From: Methylotenera sp.
GTDB lineage: Bacteria > Pseudomonadota > Gammaproteobacteria > Burkholderiales > Methylophilaceae
Reading direction: 5' to 3'
Length of the DNA: 64,000 nt
Assembly: GCA_030693535.1 (NCBI GenBank)
Contig: JAUYAL010000067.1
Span: 29,711 to 93,710, forward strand
Shown here: one piece after another, positions 34,156 to 45,487 of the stretch
Layout of the letters: every line of letters begins with the position of its first letter
How positions within the stretch are numbered: position 1 is the first letter of the stretch
Notes under the pieces: generated by a model
The model's input: the letters and a program-made list of their open reading frames with translations, nothing else
What the model was told of the DNA's origin: nothing
Database searches by the model: none
Program-made: the position numbers and the translations under genes

Positions 34156-36132
34156 ATGTCTATTAATTCAGTTCTTCAAGAAAACCGCGTTTTTGAGCCA
34201 AGCGCAGATTTTGTAAAATCAGCAACAATTTCAGGTATGTCAGCCTACAATGCTTTATGTAAAGAGGCAACAGACGATTATGAAGGCTTTTGGGCTAGGT
34301 TAGCACGGGAATTATTAGTTTGGCATAAACCTTTTACAAAAACACTTAATCAAGATAATGCTCCTTTTTACAAATGGTTTGAAGATGGGGAACTTAATGT
34401 TTCTGCCAATTGTTTAGATAAACATCTCGGCACTATTCCCAACAAAACTGCAATTATTTTTGAAGCTGATGATGGCACTGTTACCAATGTCACCTTTAAA
34501 GAACTCTATCACCGTGTTTGTCAGTTTGCCAATGGATTAATAAAACTGAATCTTAAAGCGGGTGATCGCGTCATTATATACTTACCAATGACTATTGAAG
34601 CAGTTGTAGCTATGCAAGCCTGCGTGCGTATTGGTGTTACACATTCAGTGGTATTCGGCGGTTTTTCTGCAAAAAGTATTCATGAGCGTATTATTGATGC
34701 AGGGGCTTCAGCCATCATCACGGCCGATGGTCAGTATCGCGGGGGCAAAACCTTACCTCTAAAAAATGCTGTGGATGAAGCAATTGCTATGGGTGGTTGT
34801 GAATCTGTCAAAAACATTGTTATTTATAAAAAAACTGGCTTAAATATTGAAAGTCATGCGAATGAAATTTGGTGGCACGACCTAATTGCAGACGTTGCGG
34901 ACACTTGCGAACCGGTCATGATGAATGCAGAACATCCACTATTCTTACTTTACACTTCTGGCAGTACGGGTAAACCCAAAGGCGTTCAACACTCTTCTGC
35001 AGGATACTTACTTCATGCCATGAATACCATGCGCTGGACTTTTGATGTTAAAGACAACGATGTATTTTGGTGTACCGCAGATGTTGGCTGGATTACTGGT
35101 CACACTTATGTTACTTACGGGCCACTCGCTATGGGTGTAACGCAAATTATCTTTGAGGGCATTCCTACGTACCCTGATGCTAGCCGCTTTTGGCAGATGA
35201 TTGCGAAACATAAAGTCACTATTTTCTATACTGCACCAACGGCTATTCGCTCTCTCATTAAAGCTGCAGATACAGCACCTAGCACACATCCAAATAACTA
35301 TGATTTAAGTAGCTTGCGACTATTGGGCTCTGTGGGTGAACCGATTAATCCAGAAGCTTGGATGTGGTATTACGAAAACATCGGTAGAAGCCATTGCCCT
35401 ATTGTTGACACATTTTGGCAGACAGAAACTGGCGGTCATGCCATTACACCGCTACCAGGTGCTACACCACTTGTTCCGGGCTCCTGCACATTGCCATTTC
35501 CAGGCATTTCAATCGACGTTGTTGACGAAACAGGCCAAGATGTGCCGTGGGGTACAGGCGGCTTACTGGTCATTAAAAAGCCATGGCCATCTATGATACG
35601 CACAATATACAACGACCCTGAACGTTACAAATCCAGCTACTACCCAATTGATTTGGGTGGTACAACTTACCTTGCAGGAGACGGTGCTGTGCGCGATGCT
35701 AAAACTGGCTTTTTCACAATTATGGGGCGTATTGACGATGTGCTTAATGTTTCAGGCCATCGCTTAGGCACTATGGAAATTGAATCTGCTTTAGTTTCAA
35801 ACCCATTAGTAGCTGAAGCTGCAGTGGTAGGTAAACCACACGATATTAAAGGTGAATCTGTCGTGGCATACGTTGTTCTTAAAGGTCCGCGCCCAGAAGG
35901 TGATGAGGCGAAAAAAATCATTGGTCAACTTCGTGATTGGGTAGGTAAGGAAATCGGCCCAATCGCTAAACCGGATGAGATTCGCTTTGGCGACAATCTA
36001 CCTAAAACCCGCTCAGGTAAAATTATGCGTAGATTGTTGCGTAGCCTTGCTAAAGGTGAAGATATCACTTCAGACATATCAACATTAGAAAATCCAGCCA
36101 TTTTGGATCAATTGAAAGAAGTGGTGAAATAA
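34156..36132 (+). CDS. acs: Acetyl-CoA synthetase (AMP-forming)
   Basis: The 658-residue AMP-forming enzyme converts acetate, ATP and CoA to acetyl-CoA. Adenylation motifs are [17 protein letters not shown] (about 265), [15 protein letters not shown] (about 418) and [10 protein letters not shown]. The catalytic lysine in [11 protein letters not shown] is Lys622; in the family its acetylation by Pat-type enzymes switches the enzyme off. This links it functionally to the Pat/deacetylase operon at 15976-19587. The ATG at 34156 has AAGGAG upstream. A terminator-like stem follows at 36153. Confidence 0.96.
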   Translation: MSINSVLQENRVFEPSADFVKSATISGMSAYNALCKEATDDYEGFWARLARELLVWHKPFTKTLNQDNAPFYKWFEDGELNVSANCLDKHLGTIPNKTAIIFEADDGTVTNVTFKELYHRVCQFANGLIKLNLKAGDRVIIYLPMTIEAVVAMQACVRIGVTHSVVFGGFSAKSIHERIIDAGASAIITADGQYRGGKTLPLKNAVDEAIAMGGCESVKNIVIYKKTGLNIESHANEIWWHDLIADVADTCEPVMMNAEHPLFLLYTSGSTGKPKGVQHSSAGYLLHAMNTMRWTFDVKDNDVFWCTADVGWITGHTYVTYGPLAMGVTQIIFEGIPTYPDASRFWQMIAKHKVTIFYTAPTAIRSLIKAADTAPSTHPNNYDLSSLRLLGSVGEPINPEAWMWYYENIGRSHCPIVDTFWQTETGGHAITPLPGATPLVPGSCTLPFPGISIDVVDETGQDVPWGTGGLLVIKKPWPSMIRTIYNDPERYKSSYYPIDLGGTTYLAGDGAVRDAKTGFFTIMGRIDDVLNVSGHRLGTMEIESALVSNPLVAEAAVVGKPHDIKGESVVAYVVLKGPRPEGDEAKKIIGQLRDWVGKEIGPIAKPDEIRFGDNLPKTRSGKIMRRLLRSLAKGEDITSDISTLENPAILDQLKEVVK

Positions 36133-36152
36133 GCAATTTAAATAAATCATGG

Positions 36153-36197
36153 AAGGCTTGCTGGTAATGACTATATTATTGCTAGTAGCCTTTTTTT
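36153..36197 (+). terminator. Rho-independent terminator after acs
   Basis: AAGGCT (36153-36158) pairs with AGCCTT (36187-36192), with further imperfect pairing inside (TTGCTGGTAA region with TTGCTAGT), and a run of seven T ends at 36197. It lies 20 bases after the acs stop. Confidence 0.7.
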
Positions 36198-36353
36198 GAT
36201 GCGTGGAAACTAAGCTTGACCAAATCCAATAGTATGATATGTTTCTAACATCACCAACTCTCCACATCCTAATTACCGCCAGTAGCAACTTACGAGTTAA
36301 TCAATATTTCGGGTAAAATGCATCCTTTGTATTTTTAAGCTCGGTTAATATTC

Positions 36354-37925
36354 ATGTCTCTGCAAGAAGAAATCAAACGCCGCCGTACTTTTGCTATTAT
36401 TTCGCATCCGGATGCGGGTAAAACTACGCTTACCGAAAAACTATTATGGTTTGGTGGTGCAATTCAAGTGGCGGGTGAAGTGCGTGGTCGCAAAGCATCA
36501 CGCCATGCAACATCAGACTGGATGGAGCTTGAGAAGCAACGAGGCATTTCAGTAACTTCATCGGTCATGCAATTCCCTTACCGCGAGCACATGGTGAATC
36601 TGCTGGACACACCAGGCCATGATGACTTTTCTGAAGACACCTATAGAACGCTCACCGCGGTTGATTCAGCTGTGATGGTGATTGACGCTGTTAACGGCGT
36701 GGAAGCGCAAACCATCAAATTGCTCAATGTTTGCCGCATGCGCGATACGCCGATTATTACCTTTATAAACAAGCTGGACCGCGAAAGCCGCGAGCCAATT
36801 GAGTTGCTTGATGAAATAGAAACCACGTTAGGCATGGAATGTGCGCCAATGACTTGGCCTATTGGCATGGGTAAAGGCTTTAGAGGCGTTTACAATTTGT
36901 ATACTGATACCATTTCATTTTTTGACCCGCGCGCTGATAAAGGCACTTCAGAAGTGATTTTAGGCTTAGATAACCCGCGCCTAGACGAGCTGTTAGGCCA
37001 CGTGGCAGCACAATTGCGCGTGGATATTGAGCTAGTGCGTGGCGCATCGCATACCTTTGATGCGGCACGCTTTTTAAGTGGCAAGCAAACGCCGGTTTAT
37101 TTTGGTTCTGCGATTAATAACTTCGGCGTACAGTCGTTGCTGGATGCGGTGGTAGACTTATCCCCTGCGCCGCTTGCCCGTAATACAGCTACACGCCTTG
37201 TTGCACCAGACGAAAATAAATTCTCAGGTTTTGTATTCAAAATTCAAGCGAATATGGACCCGAAACACCGCGATAGAATTGCCTTTCTGCGCGTTTGCTC
37301 AGGCCGTTTTGAACGTGGTATGAAAATCAAGCAAGTGAGCACCAATAAACAAATTGCTGTAAACAATGCCATTACCTTTATGGCGCAAGACCGCACAACG
37401 ATGGATGAAGCCTATTCGGGCGACATTATTGGCATCCCCAACCACGGCACCATTAAAGTGGGTGATACCTTTAGTGAAGGCGAAAGCATAAAATACACAG
37501 GTATTCCATCATTTGCACCTGAGTTTTTCCGCCGTGCCCGCATTAAAAACCCAATGAAAATGAAGCAGCTGCAAATTGGCCTAAAACAGCTGGCAGAGGA
37601 AGGTGCTGCGCAATTATTCCGCCCACTTTTAAGTAATGATTTGATTTTAGGCGCAGTTGGAATGCTGCAATTTGAAGTTGTTTCGCACCGATTAGAACAT
37701 GAGTACAGCGTGGATATGGTATTTGAGCCATACGACTGCTACACCGCAAGATGGCTTCGCGGCAAAGATGCTGACCTAAAAGCCATTGCCGATAAATATG
37801 GCTTTAACGTGGCCTTGGATGGCGCGGATGAATACGTTTACCTAGCGCCAAATCGCGTGAATCTGCAAATGGCGCAAGAGCGGTATCCTGATATAGAATT
37901 TTTAGAAACGCGTGAACTTAATTAA
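36354..37925 (+). CDS. prfC: Peptide chain release factor 3
   Basis: This 523-residue translational GTPase recycles RF1/RF2 after termination. The G-motifs are [15 protein letters not shown] (P-loop, 17-31), [14 protein letters not shown] (G3) and NKLDRES (G4). Domains II and III follow, with the RF3-specific C-terminal end. Length and sequence are normal. The ychJ-like gene starts inside its last codons (14-base overlap), so the two are translationally coupled. Confidence 0.96.
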   Translation: MSLQEEIKRRRTFAIISHPDAGKTTLTEKLLWFGGAIQVAGEVRGRKASRHATSDWMELEKQRGISVTSSVMQFPYREHMVNLLDTPGHDDFSEDTYRTLTAVDSAVMVIDAVNGVEAQTIKLLNVCRMRDTPIITFINKLDRESREPIELLDEIETTLGMECAPMTWPIGMGKGFRGVYNLYTDTISFFDPRADKGTSEVILGLDNPRLDELLGHVAAQLRVDIELVRGASHTFDAARFLSGKQTPVYFGSAINNFGVQSLLDAVVDLSPAPLARNTATRLVAPDENKFSGFVFKIQANMDPKHRDRIAFLRVCSGRFERGMKIKQVSTNKQIAVNNAITFMAQDRTTMDEAYSGDIIGIPNHGTIKVGDTFSEGESIKYTGIPSFAPEFFRRARIKNPMKMKQLQIGLKQLAEEGAAQLFRPLLSNDLILGAVGMLQFEVVSHRLEHEYSVDMVFEPYDCYTARWLRGKDADLKAIADKYGFNVALDGADEYVYLAPNRVNLQMAQERYPDIEFLETRELN

Positions 37926-38316
37926 TTTAGTAGCCTGCCCCTGCGAAAGCGGCAAACCATACATTGCCTGCTGCGAACCTTTCCACAAAGGAATTTCCAA
38001 CAACATGGCCGCGCCCACGGCAGAAGCCCTTATGCGCTCGCGTTACAGCGCGTTTGTATTGCAATTAGAAGATTACCTACTGAAAACTTGGCATCCAAAC
38101 ACCCGCCCTACCGCGCTTAACTTAGCCGAAGACCCACCAACCAAATGGCTAGGTTTACAAATAAAGCACACTGAAAATACAAGTAAAACGACTGCAATTG
38201 TAGAATTTGTTGCGCGTTATAAATTGGCGGGCAAGGCCATGAAGCTACATGAAACCAGCGAGTTTGAACGCATAGATGAGCGATGGTATTACTTGCATGG
38301 CGAGTTCAACGCTTAA
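37912..38316 (+). CDS. YchJ-family SEC-C motif protein
   Basis: The 134-residue protein starts with a Cys-rich SEC-C-type zinc motif ([19 protein letters not shown], residues 9-27), followed by an NTF2-like YchJ domain ([20 protein letters not shown]). YchJ proteins have no firmly established function; the SEC-C motif binds zinc. The start is a GTG at 37912 overlapping the 3' end of prfC by 14 bases, so translation is probably coupled to RF3. The 341 bases after it contain no confident gene. Confidence 0.85.
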   Translation: MNLINLVACPCESGKPYIACCEPFHKGISNNMAAPTAEALMRSRYSAFVLQLEDYLLKTWHPNTRPTALNLAEDPPTKWLGLQIKHTENTSKTTAIVEFVARYKLAGKAMKLHETSEFERIDERWYYLHGEFNA

Positions 38317-38657
38317 ACCTACAAACACTATTTGGTAAAACACAGTTCTATAAAAATGCTATTCTACAAAACACCATTTTACAAAAAATCTTACGCTGTT
38401 GTTGAGCATGTTTTTGATGAATACGATTTTGACGAGATGTATACAAGCAAGCAGCCTAACAACCATTAGCTATATTTTCAAAGTTACTGAAAAATGCTAG
38501 AAACCGCGCATTAATTTGTTATTTCTCAATCAATTTTAATAAAGAAATACTGTATAAAGGCATGTTGTATATTGTCAATCGCATATAATTTTCTCAGTTA
38601 ATCATGCCCTAACATTGCGCCCAAGCAGGAAGACGATCTCTGGCCCAAAACTTTACA
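38317..38657. other. 341-base AT-rich gap, possibly with a 37-codon ORF
   Basis: No confident gene is present. A plus-strand ORF, 38356-38469, would encode 37 residues (begins MLFYKTPFYKKSY, contains DEYDFDEMYTS) but lacks a clear ribosome-binding site. Imperfect repeats of TTCTAyAAAA/TTTTACAAAA spaced 16-17 bases occur at 38345-38389. The rest is AT-rich and unremarkable. Confidence 0.4.
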
Positions 38658-39224
38658 TTAAACATTTTCGAAAGCTTCACATAGTTGGCTTAATAACTGC
38701 CCAAATAAAGGAATGACTTCTTCTTTTTCGTGCGGACTCTCATCGTCTGTGCCTGCTATCACAAAAGCTACAGTTAATTTGTCTAAGTTTTCTCTAAATT
38801 CAGCCCAATGCGAAACCTCTGCATCAGCTATCAATTGAAACTTTTGTAAGCCTGCATCAATAATCTCAACAAGTTCTGAATCTGGCAAGCCTGCAAAAAG
38901 TGTTTTTGCAATGGTGATTTGAGCTGTTTGAAAGTTTGGCGAGATTTCTTCTCTGGCTAACGGGGTGGTAAAAAAAGCATACGCCAATAGTGCATAAGCC
39001 TGATAGACACTTAACATATCAAAGTTTTCGGTGCGTTCTGCCTGCGGCGAACGCTCAGCCGACTGAATGGCTTTAAACGTAATATAGCAACTTAAATAAT
39101 CGGCTGCCGCAAGCGCATCGTAATCATTCAAGTTTGCGTTTGGCTTAGCTTCCTCGTCGCGTAATGTTTCTGCTAAGCACAATGCATGCATAAGTTTGAT
39201 GCGTTTTGAGTATTGAATTTCCAT
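38658..39224 (-). CDS. Uncharacterised acidic helical protein
   Basis: The 188-residue protein is not one I recognise. It is acidic, without signal peptide or membrane helix, and likely all-helical (LMHALCLAETLRDEEAKP near the start, YQAYALLAYAFFTTPLAREE in the middle). A ribosome-binding site AGGA stands about six bases before the ATG at 39224. It follows the ABC-F gene by 37 bases on the same strand, so it probably shares that transcript. No function is assigned. Confidence 0.75.
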   Translation of the reverse strand: MEIQYSKRIKLMHALCLAETLRDEEAKPNANLNDYDALAAADYLSCYITFKAIQSAERSPQAERTENFDMLSVYQAYALLAYAFFTTPLAREEISPNFQTAQITIAKTLFAGLPDSELVEIIDAGLQKFQLIADAEVSHWAEFRENLDKLTVAFVIAGTDDESPHEKEEVIPLFGQLLSQLCEAFENV

Positions 39225-39261
39225 GTAAAGTCCTATGTATTAATTTTAATAATTTAGTTTT

Positions 39262-41193
39262 TTAATCTAATGCTGGCATCGCTTCTAACTGCTCATGCAG
39301 TTCCAGCCAACGCTCTTCTGCCAGCTCGATTTGATTGGCCAGCTCGACCTGTTTCTTAAGTAGTTGCTGTAACTCCGTTTTGTCTGTTGCCGTGTATAGT
39401 TCACTCTCATTTAAGCGATTATCACAGACTTTTTTATCGGTTTGGCATTTTGCAATATTAAGTTCTAACTGCTCAATCTCTTTTACTAACGGCCTACGCT
39501 CGGCTATCCTCGCCTGTCGTTCTGCTTTATTTGCAACGCGATCATTTTTGTTTGATTTATCATCGCCTGATTTTTTTTCAATAGTGACTTGAGTTGCTTG
39601 CTGCGTTACTTGCTTTTCTTTTAAGCGCTGCTCATTTAGCCACTGGCTGTAGCCTTCTAAATCGCTATCAAAAGGTTCAGCTTTGCCATCTGCCACCAAA
39701 ATAAATTCATCACAAGTGGCGCGTAATAATGCTCTGTCATGAGATACCAATATCACACCGCCTTCATAATCTTGTAGCGCTAATGTTAAAGCGTGGCGCA
39801 TTTCAAGGTCTAAATGGTTGGTTGGCTCATCCAATAGCAATAAATTCGGCCGCGTCCAAATCAACAAGGCCAAAGCTAAACGTGATTTTTCACCACCTGA
39901 AAAATTAGCACATGGCGTACGCGCCGTATCGCCCTTAAAGTCAAAACCACCCAAATAATTCATATGCTCTTGCTCACGTGTCAGTTGGTCTAGTTTTAGC
40001 ATATGTTGCAATGGCGATTCATCTGGGCGTAGTTGTTCAAGTTGATGCTGCGCAAAGTAACCTATCTTCAGGTCTTTACCTTCTACGCGCTTGCCACTTA
40101 ATGGCTTTAATTCATTTGCCAGCAATTTAACAAGCGTGGTTTTACCTGCACCATTGCGCCCTAGTAAGCCTATACGTTCACCTGGCCTAATGGCTAAAAC
40201 AATATCCTTAATTAAGGCTACATTGTTGTAACCTACTGACATTTCATCTAAAACCAATAATGGATCTGGCGCGGCGATTGGCGCTCTAAATTCAAAATTA
40301 AATTGTGAATCAACATGTGCGGCAGAAATCATCTCCATTCGTTCTAGCGCCTTGATGCGACTTTGCGCTTGGCGTGCTTTGGTGGCCTGCACACGAAAGC
40401 GGTCAATATAGCTATGTAAATGTGCAACCTTGCGCTGTTGCTTTTCAAACATAGCTTGTTGCAAGGCCAGTTTTTCTGCACGTTGGCGCTCAAAATCTGA
40501 GTAGCCACCGCGATAAAGGGTGAGTGTTTGTTGTTCAATATGGGCAATATGATTCACAATCGCATCTAAAAAATCTCTATCATGCGAGATTAATAAAAGC
40601 GTACCGCGATAGCTTTGTAGCCAGCCTTCTAGCCAAATCACCGCATCCAAGTCCAAATGGTTTGTTGGCTCATCTAGCAATAACAAGTCTGAGCGGCACA
40701 TTAGTGCTCGCGCTAAATTCAGTCGGACACGCCAACCACCAGAAAATGTAGAAACAGCTTGTTGTAAATTGGCTTGACTAAAACCTAAGCCACTCAACAA
40801 CTCTGCCGCACGCGCTTTTGCGCTATAGCCATCAATATCCATTAGGCAATGATGCAGTTCGGCAATCAATTCACCTTTATGATTCGCTTCAGCATCTGCA
40901 AGTGCCGCCTCAATATTGCGTAACTCTGCATCACCATCTAACACAAAGTCGATAGCAGGTATTGCCAAAGATGGCGTCTCTTGTGCCACATGTGCAATCA
41001 CCCATGTGGCTGGCATTTCTAAATCGCCAGATTCCACTTGCATTTCACCACGTAGCAAAGCGAATAGTGAAGATTTTCCAGCGCCATTCGCCCCAGTTAA
41101 GCCAACCTTATGACCAGGATGCAGTTGTAATGAAGCTGCTTGAATGAGAATTTTTAAGCCGCGAACTAAGGTAAGTTGTTTGAATTGAATCAA
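39262..41193 (-). CDS. yheS: ABC-F ATPase, YheS type
   Basis: This 643-residue duplicated ATPase without membrane segments belongs to the ABC-F family, which acts on ribosomes. Cassette 1 has GANGAGKSSLFALL, the signature FSGGWRVRLNLARAL and LLLLDEPTNHLDLDA. Cassette 2 has GRNGAGKTTLVKLL, FSGGEKSRLALALL and LLLLDEPTNHLD. The inter-cassette linker is present (RFRVQATKARQAQSRIKALE), and a Lys/Gln-rich C-terminal coiled coil ends the protein. The N-terminus (LTLVRGLKILIQAASLQLHP) resembles E. coli YheS more than Uup or EttA. Role in rescue of stalled translation is known for the family, not shown here. Confidence 0.88.
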   Translation of the reverse strand: MIQFKQLTLVRGLKILIQAASLQLHPGHKVGLTGANGAGKSSLFALLRGEMQVESGDLEMPATWVIAHVAQETPSLAIPAIDFVLDGDAELRNIEAALADAEANHKGELIAELHHCLMDIDGYSAKARAAELLSGLGFSQANLQQAVSTFSGGWRVRLNLARALMCRSDLLLLDEPTNHLDLDAVIWLEGWLQSYRGTLLLISHDRDFLDAIVNHIAHIEQQTLTLYRGGYSDFERQRAEKLALQQAMFEKQQRKVAHLHSYIDRFRVQATKARQAQSRIKALERMEMISAAHVDSQFNFEFRAPIAAPDPLLVLDEMSVGYNNVALIKDIVLAIRPGERIGLLGRNGAGKTTLVKLLANELKPLSGKRVEGKDLKIGYFAQHQLEQLRPDESPLQHMLKLDQLTREQEHMNYLGGFDFKGDTARTPCANFSGGEKSRLALALLIWTRPNLLLLDEPTNHLDLEMRHALTLALQDYEGGVILVSHDRALLRATCDEFILVADGKAEPFDSDLEGYSQWLNEQRLKEKQVTQQATQVTIEKKSGDDKSNKNDRVANKAERQARIAERRPLVKEIEQLELNIAKCQTDKKVCDNRLNESELYTATDKTELQQLLKKQVELANQIELAEERWLELHEQLEAMPALD

Positions 41194-41406
41194 GTGAAAG
41201 CCAGTATTAAATATAAGCTGGTCAACCGAATTTGACCAAAAACGCTATTCTAAATGACAAAAGCAGTTTTCAAAATAATAACTGCGGTAGTCTAAAATAA
41301 CTTTTACTTTAACAGTTATTTAGCTGTCCAAAATCCAAGCAATTCATTCGTTATGCCTAATTTTGCAGTAAAATGGTGCTCAACATAATGTATTCAAGTT
41401 AAATCG

Positions 41407-41428
41407 GACAGTTTCAATTTAAACTGTC
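41407..41428. promoter_or_regulatory. Perfect inverted repeat before yhdP
   Basis: GACAGTTT (41407-41414) and AAACTGTC (41421-41428) form an 8-base perfect inverted repeat with a 6-base loop, 27 bases before the yhdP start codon. It could be an operator or a leader hairpin. Confidence 0.5.
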
Positions 41429-41455
41429 TAAAAATTAAAGTCTCATTAAGCCAAC

Positions 41456-44400
41456 ATGGTCAAAAAATCTCTACTTTTGGTTTATCGCGTTATATTCTGC
41501 CTGGTGAGCATTATCATCACCATTTTAGTACTTGCAGCCTTTGCAATTCAGTTCTTAATATTTCCTAACATTGATCAATACAAAGACAATATCGCTAATT
41601 TTGCGAGCAATGCGGTTAAACAGCGGGTAGTTATTGGTAAGATAAAAGCAGATTGGCAAGGAGTCAATCCGCATTTATTATTATCAAATATAGATATTTA
41701 TGACGCACAAAATCGGCCTGCTTTACTACTTAAAAATACCGATTTATCGTTATCCTGGCTAAGCATCCCTTTACTTGAGTTACGTCTTGCAGGCTTCACT
41801 GTTCGTGCGCCTGAACTTACCATTCGTCGCGATACAAGTGGTAATATTTTTGTAGCAGGTATTAGTATGCAAGGTCCATCTAAGCCTGATTTACCGAACT
41901 GGCTATTGCGTCAGAATAAATTCGAGGTATTAAATGCCAAAGTCATCTGGCTTGATGACTTGCGTGGTGCACCTGCGTTAAGTTTGAATAATCTAAATCT
42001 CCAGATAGTGAGTCCTCCTTGGAAAAGCTTTCTTAAAAATCACCGTATTACGCTAAACGCGTTACCTTCAGTTGGCACTAACAGTCGGATTCAGCTAAAT
42101 GCTAATGTCTATGGTAATGATATAAGCCGATTAGCAGAATGGAGTGGTAGTGCAGATGCGCAAGTAAAAAATGCCAACATTATAGCCTTTAAACCATGGT
42201 TGAATTATGCAGCACTCACGCATCCCATTAATGTGCAATCTGGCATTGGCAGTGCAGAGGTAAAGGTTCAGTTTGCTAAACGACAAATACAGTCTATTAA
42301 CAGCAATGTAGCCTTAGATAATGTGCAGCTTGCACTTAAAGCCGACACCGAGCCTGTGATATTAAACAGACTTGCTGGAGAGTTAAATTGGAAAAACTCT
42401 AAGTTGGGTCAATCATTTAGCGTTAACCATGTGGTGCTAAATACAAATAATGGCTTGCAGTTACAAGATACTACAGGTGCTTACATTAAGTCGTTAGATG
42501 GTAATGAATCGCTCAACATTAAACTTGCTCATATTGACCTAGCCTTTATCAAACCTTATTTAGTGCAATTGCCATTACCTGCAGAAATCTTGCAAAAAAT
42601 AGTGAGTATATCTCCTATGGGCAAGCTGGATGACCTTACGTTTAATTGGCAAGGGGAAAAATCAATCACAAAAACCTATCAATTCAATGCAAAATTTAAC
42701 GGCTTGAGCGTACTTGCCTATGAAAAAATACCAGGTTTTGACAATTTAACGGGCGAAATTAAAGCCAATCAAAATGCTGGAAATGTCACACTCAACACCT
42801 TAAATGCTAAGTTGGATTTTAAAGCACTTTTACGCTGGCCTATTCCTATAGATAAATTAAGCGGCAATATCAGTTGGAATAAAAGCACTTCGGGGACTAG
42901 CATTAAAGCCAGTCAACTCAATATTAGCAACCCGCACTTATCAGGCACAGTTAATGCGGCATATTTGATGGATGGTAATAAGGGTGGCTACCTTGATTTA
43001 ACAGGCAAGTTTGGTAAAGGCAATGCTAAACACGCGCTTTTTTATTACCCGACCATGTTAGGTGAAACCACACTGCATTGGCTAGATACTTCAATTCTGG
43101 CAGGGCGGGCAGAAGATATTAATCTTACTGTTAAAGGTCGTTTAGCTGATTTTCCATTTGTGGATAGTAATAATAATTTAGACAAGAAATTAGGCTTATT
43201 TAGAGTGTCCGCAAAAATTAGTGACAGTGTCGTTGAGTATGGTACTGGCTGGCCTACTATTGATGGCTTCGGCGTAGACTTGTTATTTGAAGGTAATCGC
43301 ATGGAGCTTAATGCAAATGCCGGACATATATCTGGCAATCAAATTATTAAAAGCAAAACCACTATTGCACAACTTGATGCTGACTATCCAATACTCAAGA
43401 TTGTTAGCGAGCTTAAAGGACCTGTAGTTAACGGTCTTAAGTTTGTGAATAACAGCCCTGTGCGAGAAGTGACACAAGGCTTTACCGATGATTTAAAATC
43501 TAGCGGTCAAGGCAAACTTAACTTGTCATTGATCATACCCATGCAAAATATTGATGCATCTCAATATAAAGGCTTGTATCAAATATCAAACGGTAGCATG
43601 GAAGCGCCAAGTATCCCCACGCTCACCCGTATTAATGGCGCATTAGAGTTTACAGAAAGTAGCTTAACTGCAAAAAATATCAACGCCAGCGCATTTGGCG
43701 CGCCCGTAATTTTGGGTATTAATTCTGGCAAAGATAAAGTTATACGTATTGCTTTAAAAGGAAAAATGAATGATGCCGCAATCAAGCAAATACTTGTTAG
43801 TCAGAATGCAGGCACTCAAAGCAGTAGTAGCTCATTAGCCAACAACTCAACAACAAGCAACTTGGCAAAAGGGGTCAATTACTTTGTAGGCAGCACAGAT
43901 TGGGCTGGTGATATCACTATTCAAAAACCAATCGTCAATATAACGATACGTTCAGACTTATTTGGCTTAAGTTCTCGCCTGCCCAGCCCGTTTAATAAGT
44001 CTAGTAATGAACGTATAAAGTTCAGGGTTGAGAAAAATCAGACGCTAAATAACGATACAATTACCATTAATTTAGGTAGCCGGCTGGCCGCAAAAGTCAT
44101 GCGTACTGCTGAAGACGGCAAACTAAAATTTGATCGTGGCAGTGTTCGCATTAACGCTAGCTCCATCACGCCATCTGCCTCAAATAACGCTGCATTAAAT
44201 AACAGCGAGATCAATACCAAGCTTGACTTAAGCAAAGGAAAAGGCCTGCAAGTCTATGGCAATTTGGACTATCTTGATGCTGATGCATGGCGCAATGTAT
44301 TGCATGACTTTTCAGAGGAAACAAATGCCCAATCATCATTACCTATTCAAAAGCTCGCACTTAAAATTAATACGCTTGACATATATGACAGGCGTATTAA

Positions 44401-45448
44401 TCAATTAAAAATCTCTAATAATTCGGACAAAGATGGTTTAAGAGCAACGATACAAAGTCGCGAAATTACTGGTGATTTGCAATGGTTAAATCAAGATAAT
44501 GGAAAACTCATTGCCCGCTTAAAAAATTTAACCGTACCAGATGCCACTCCAAATAGAATTAAAGTAACAGAAGATGAATCCTCGACTAAAGAGTTTACTA
44601 AACTGGAACAAGATTATCCCGCACTAGATATCATTGCGGATAGCTTTGAGTTTAATAAGAAAAATTTAGGTGCCTTAGAACTTATTGCTTATCCACAAAG
44701 CGATAACTGGAATATCCAAAAACTTAAGCTCACCACGCCAGACAGTGTAATTAGTGCTGAGGGCCAATGGAATAATTGGTATAGAAATCCAAACACTTAC
44801 CTTAATATCAGTTGGGATATTAAGAATCTAGGTAGAACGCTGAAAAACGTTGGCTACCCTGAAACAATTCAAGGAGGTGAAGGTCTACTTTCAGGACAAC
44901 TGCAATGGCCTGGCAGTCCGCATGAGTTCAACCCAAGTGAACTAAACGGTAATTTGCAACTTGATATGAAAAAGGGACAAATTTTAAAAGTACAGCCTGG
45001 TGTTGGTCGGCTTTTAGGATTACTCAGCCTGCAAAGTTTACCTCGCAGATTAACGCTAGATTTCAGAGATTTATTTAGCAATGGCTTTGCATTTGATAAA
45101 ATAACTGCAACCGCTAAAATCAATCAAGGTGTAATGAATAGCGATGATTTTTTAATGACTGGCCCTGCCGCACAGGTGAAGATAAAAGGCGAAACCAATT
45201 TACAAAAAGAAACTCAACATTTAACAGTTAAAGTGCTGCCGCATGTGAGCGATAGCCTGTCTCTCGCAGCCTTAGCTGGCGGACCGCTGGCTGGGGCCAT
45301 AGCATTTTTAGCACAAAAAATATTGAAGGACCCGCTGAATAAAATCGCATCTAGTGAGTATGAAATTGTGGGTACATGGGATAACCCGCAAGAAGTAAAA
45401 ACAAGTAAAAACAACAATGAAAACAATAAACCTACACCGCTTAATTAA
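41456..45448 (+). CDS. yhdP: YhdP-family AsmA-like protein
   Basis: This 1330-residue protein has an N-terminal transmembrane helix (about 15-37, VSIIITILVLAAFAIQFLIF) and a very long periplasmic part made mostly of beta-strand repeats, with the AsmA_2-like C-terminal segment around LGLLSLQSLPRRLTLDFRD. YhdP, TamB and related AsmA-like proteins are thought to form bridges carrying phospholipid between inner and outer membrane. Length matches YhdP (about 1270 in E. coli). It leads a run with nit and tldD, the usual proteobacterial neighbourhood. Confidence 0.93.
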   Translation: MVKKSLLLVYRVIFCLVSIIITILVLAAFAIQFLIFPNIDQYKDNIANFASNAVKQRVVIGKIKADWQGVNPHLLLSNIDIYDAQNRPALLLKNTDLSLSWLSIPLLELRLAGFTVRAPELTIRRDTSGNIFVAGISMQGPSKPDLPNWLLRQNKFEVLNAKVIWLDDLRGAPALSLNNLNLQIVSPPWKSFLKNHRITLNALPSVGTNSRIQLNANVYGNDISRLAEWSGSADAQVKNANIIAFKPWLNYAALTHPINVQSGIGSAEVKVQFAKRQIQSINSNVALDNVQLALKADTEPVILNRLAGELNWKNSKLGQSFSVNHVVLNTNNGLQLQDTTGAYIKSLDGNESLNIKLAHIDLAFIKPYLVQLPLPAEILQKIVSISPMGKLDDLTFNWQGEKSITKTYQFNAKFNGLSVLAYEKIPGFDNLTGEIKANQNAGNVTLNTLNAKLDFKALLRWPIPIDKLSGNISWNKSTSGTSIKASQLNISNPHLSGTVNAAYLMDGNKGGYLDLTGKFGKGNAKHALFYYPTMLGETTLHWLDTSILAGRAEDINLTVKGRLADFPFVDSNNNLDKKLGLFRVSAKISDSVVEYGTGWPTIDGFGVDLLFEGNRMELNANAGHISGNQIIKSKTTIAQLDADYPILKIVSELKGPVVNGLKFVNNSPVREVTQGFTDDLKSSGQGKLNLSLIIPMQNIDASQYKGLYQISNGSMEAPSIPTLTRINGALEFTESSLTAKNINASAFGAPVILGINSGKDKVIRIALKGKMNDAAIKQILVSQNAGTQSSSSSLANNSTTSNLAKGVNYFVGSTDWAGDITIQKPIVNITIRSDLFGLSSRLPSPFNKSSNERIKFRVEKNQTLNNDTITINLGSRLAAKVMRTAEDGKLKFDRGSVRINASSITPSASNNAALNNSEINTKLDLSKGKGLQVYGNLDYLDADAWRNVLHDFSEETNAQSSLPIQKLALKINTLDIYDRRINQLKISNNSDKDGLRATIQSREITGDLQWLNQDNGKLIARLKNLTVPDATPNRIKVTEDESSTKEFTKLEQDYPALDIIADSFEFNKKNLGALELIAYPQSDNWNIQKLKLTTPDSVISAEGQWNNWYRNPNTYLNISWDIKNLGRTLKNVGYPETIQGGEGLLSGQLQWPGSPHEFNPSELNGNLQLDMKKGQILKVQPGVGRLLGLLSLQSLPRRLTLDFRDLFSNGFAFDKITATAKINQGVMNSDDFLMTGPAAQVKIKGETNLQKETQHLTVKVLPHVSDSLSLAALAGGPLAGAIAFLAQKILKDPLNKIASSEYEIVGTWDNPQEVKTSKNNNENNKPTPLN

Positions 45449-45487
45449 ATTTTATATATAAACCATATCAAAAAACTTGGATTAATC

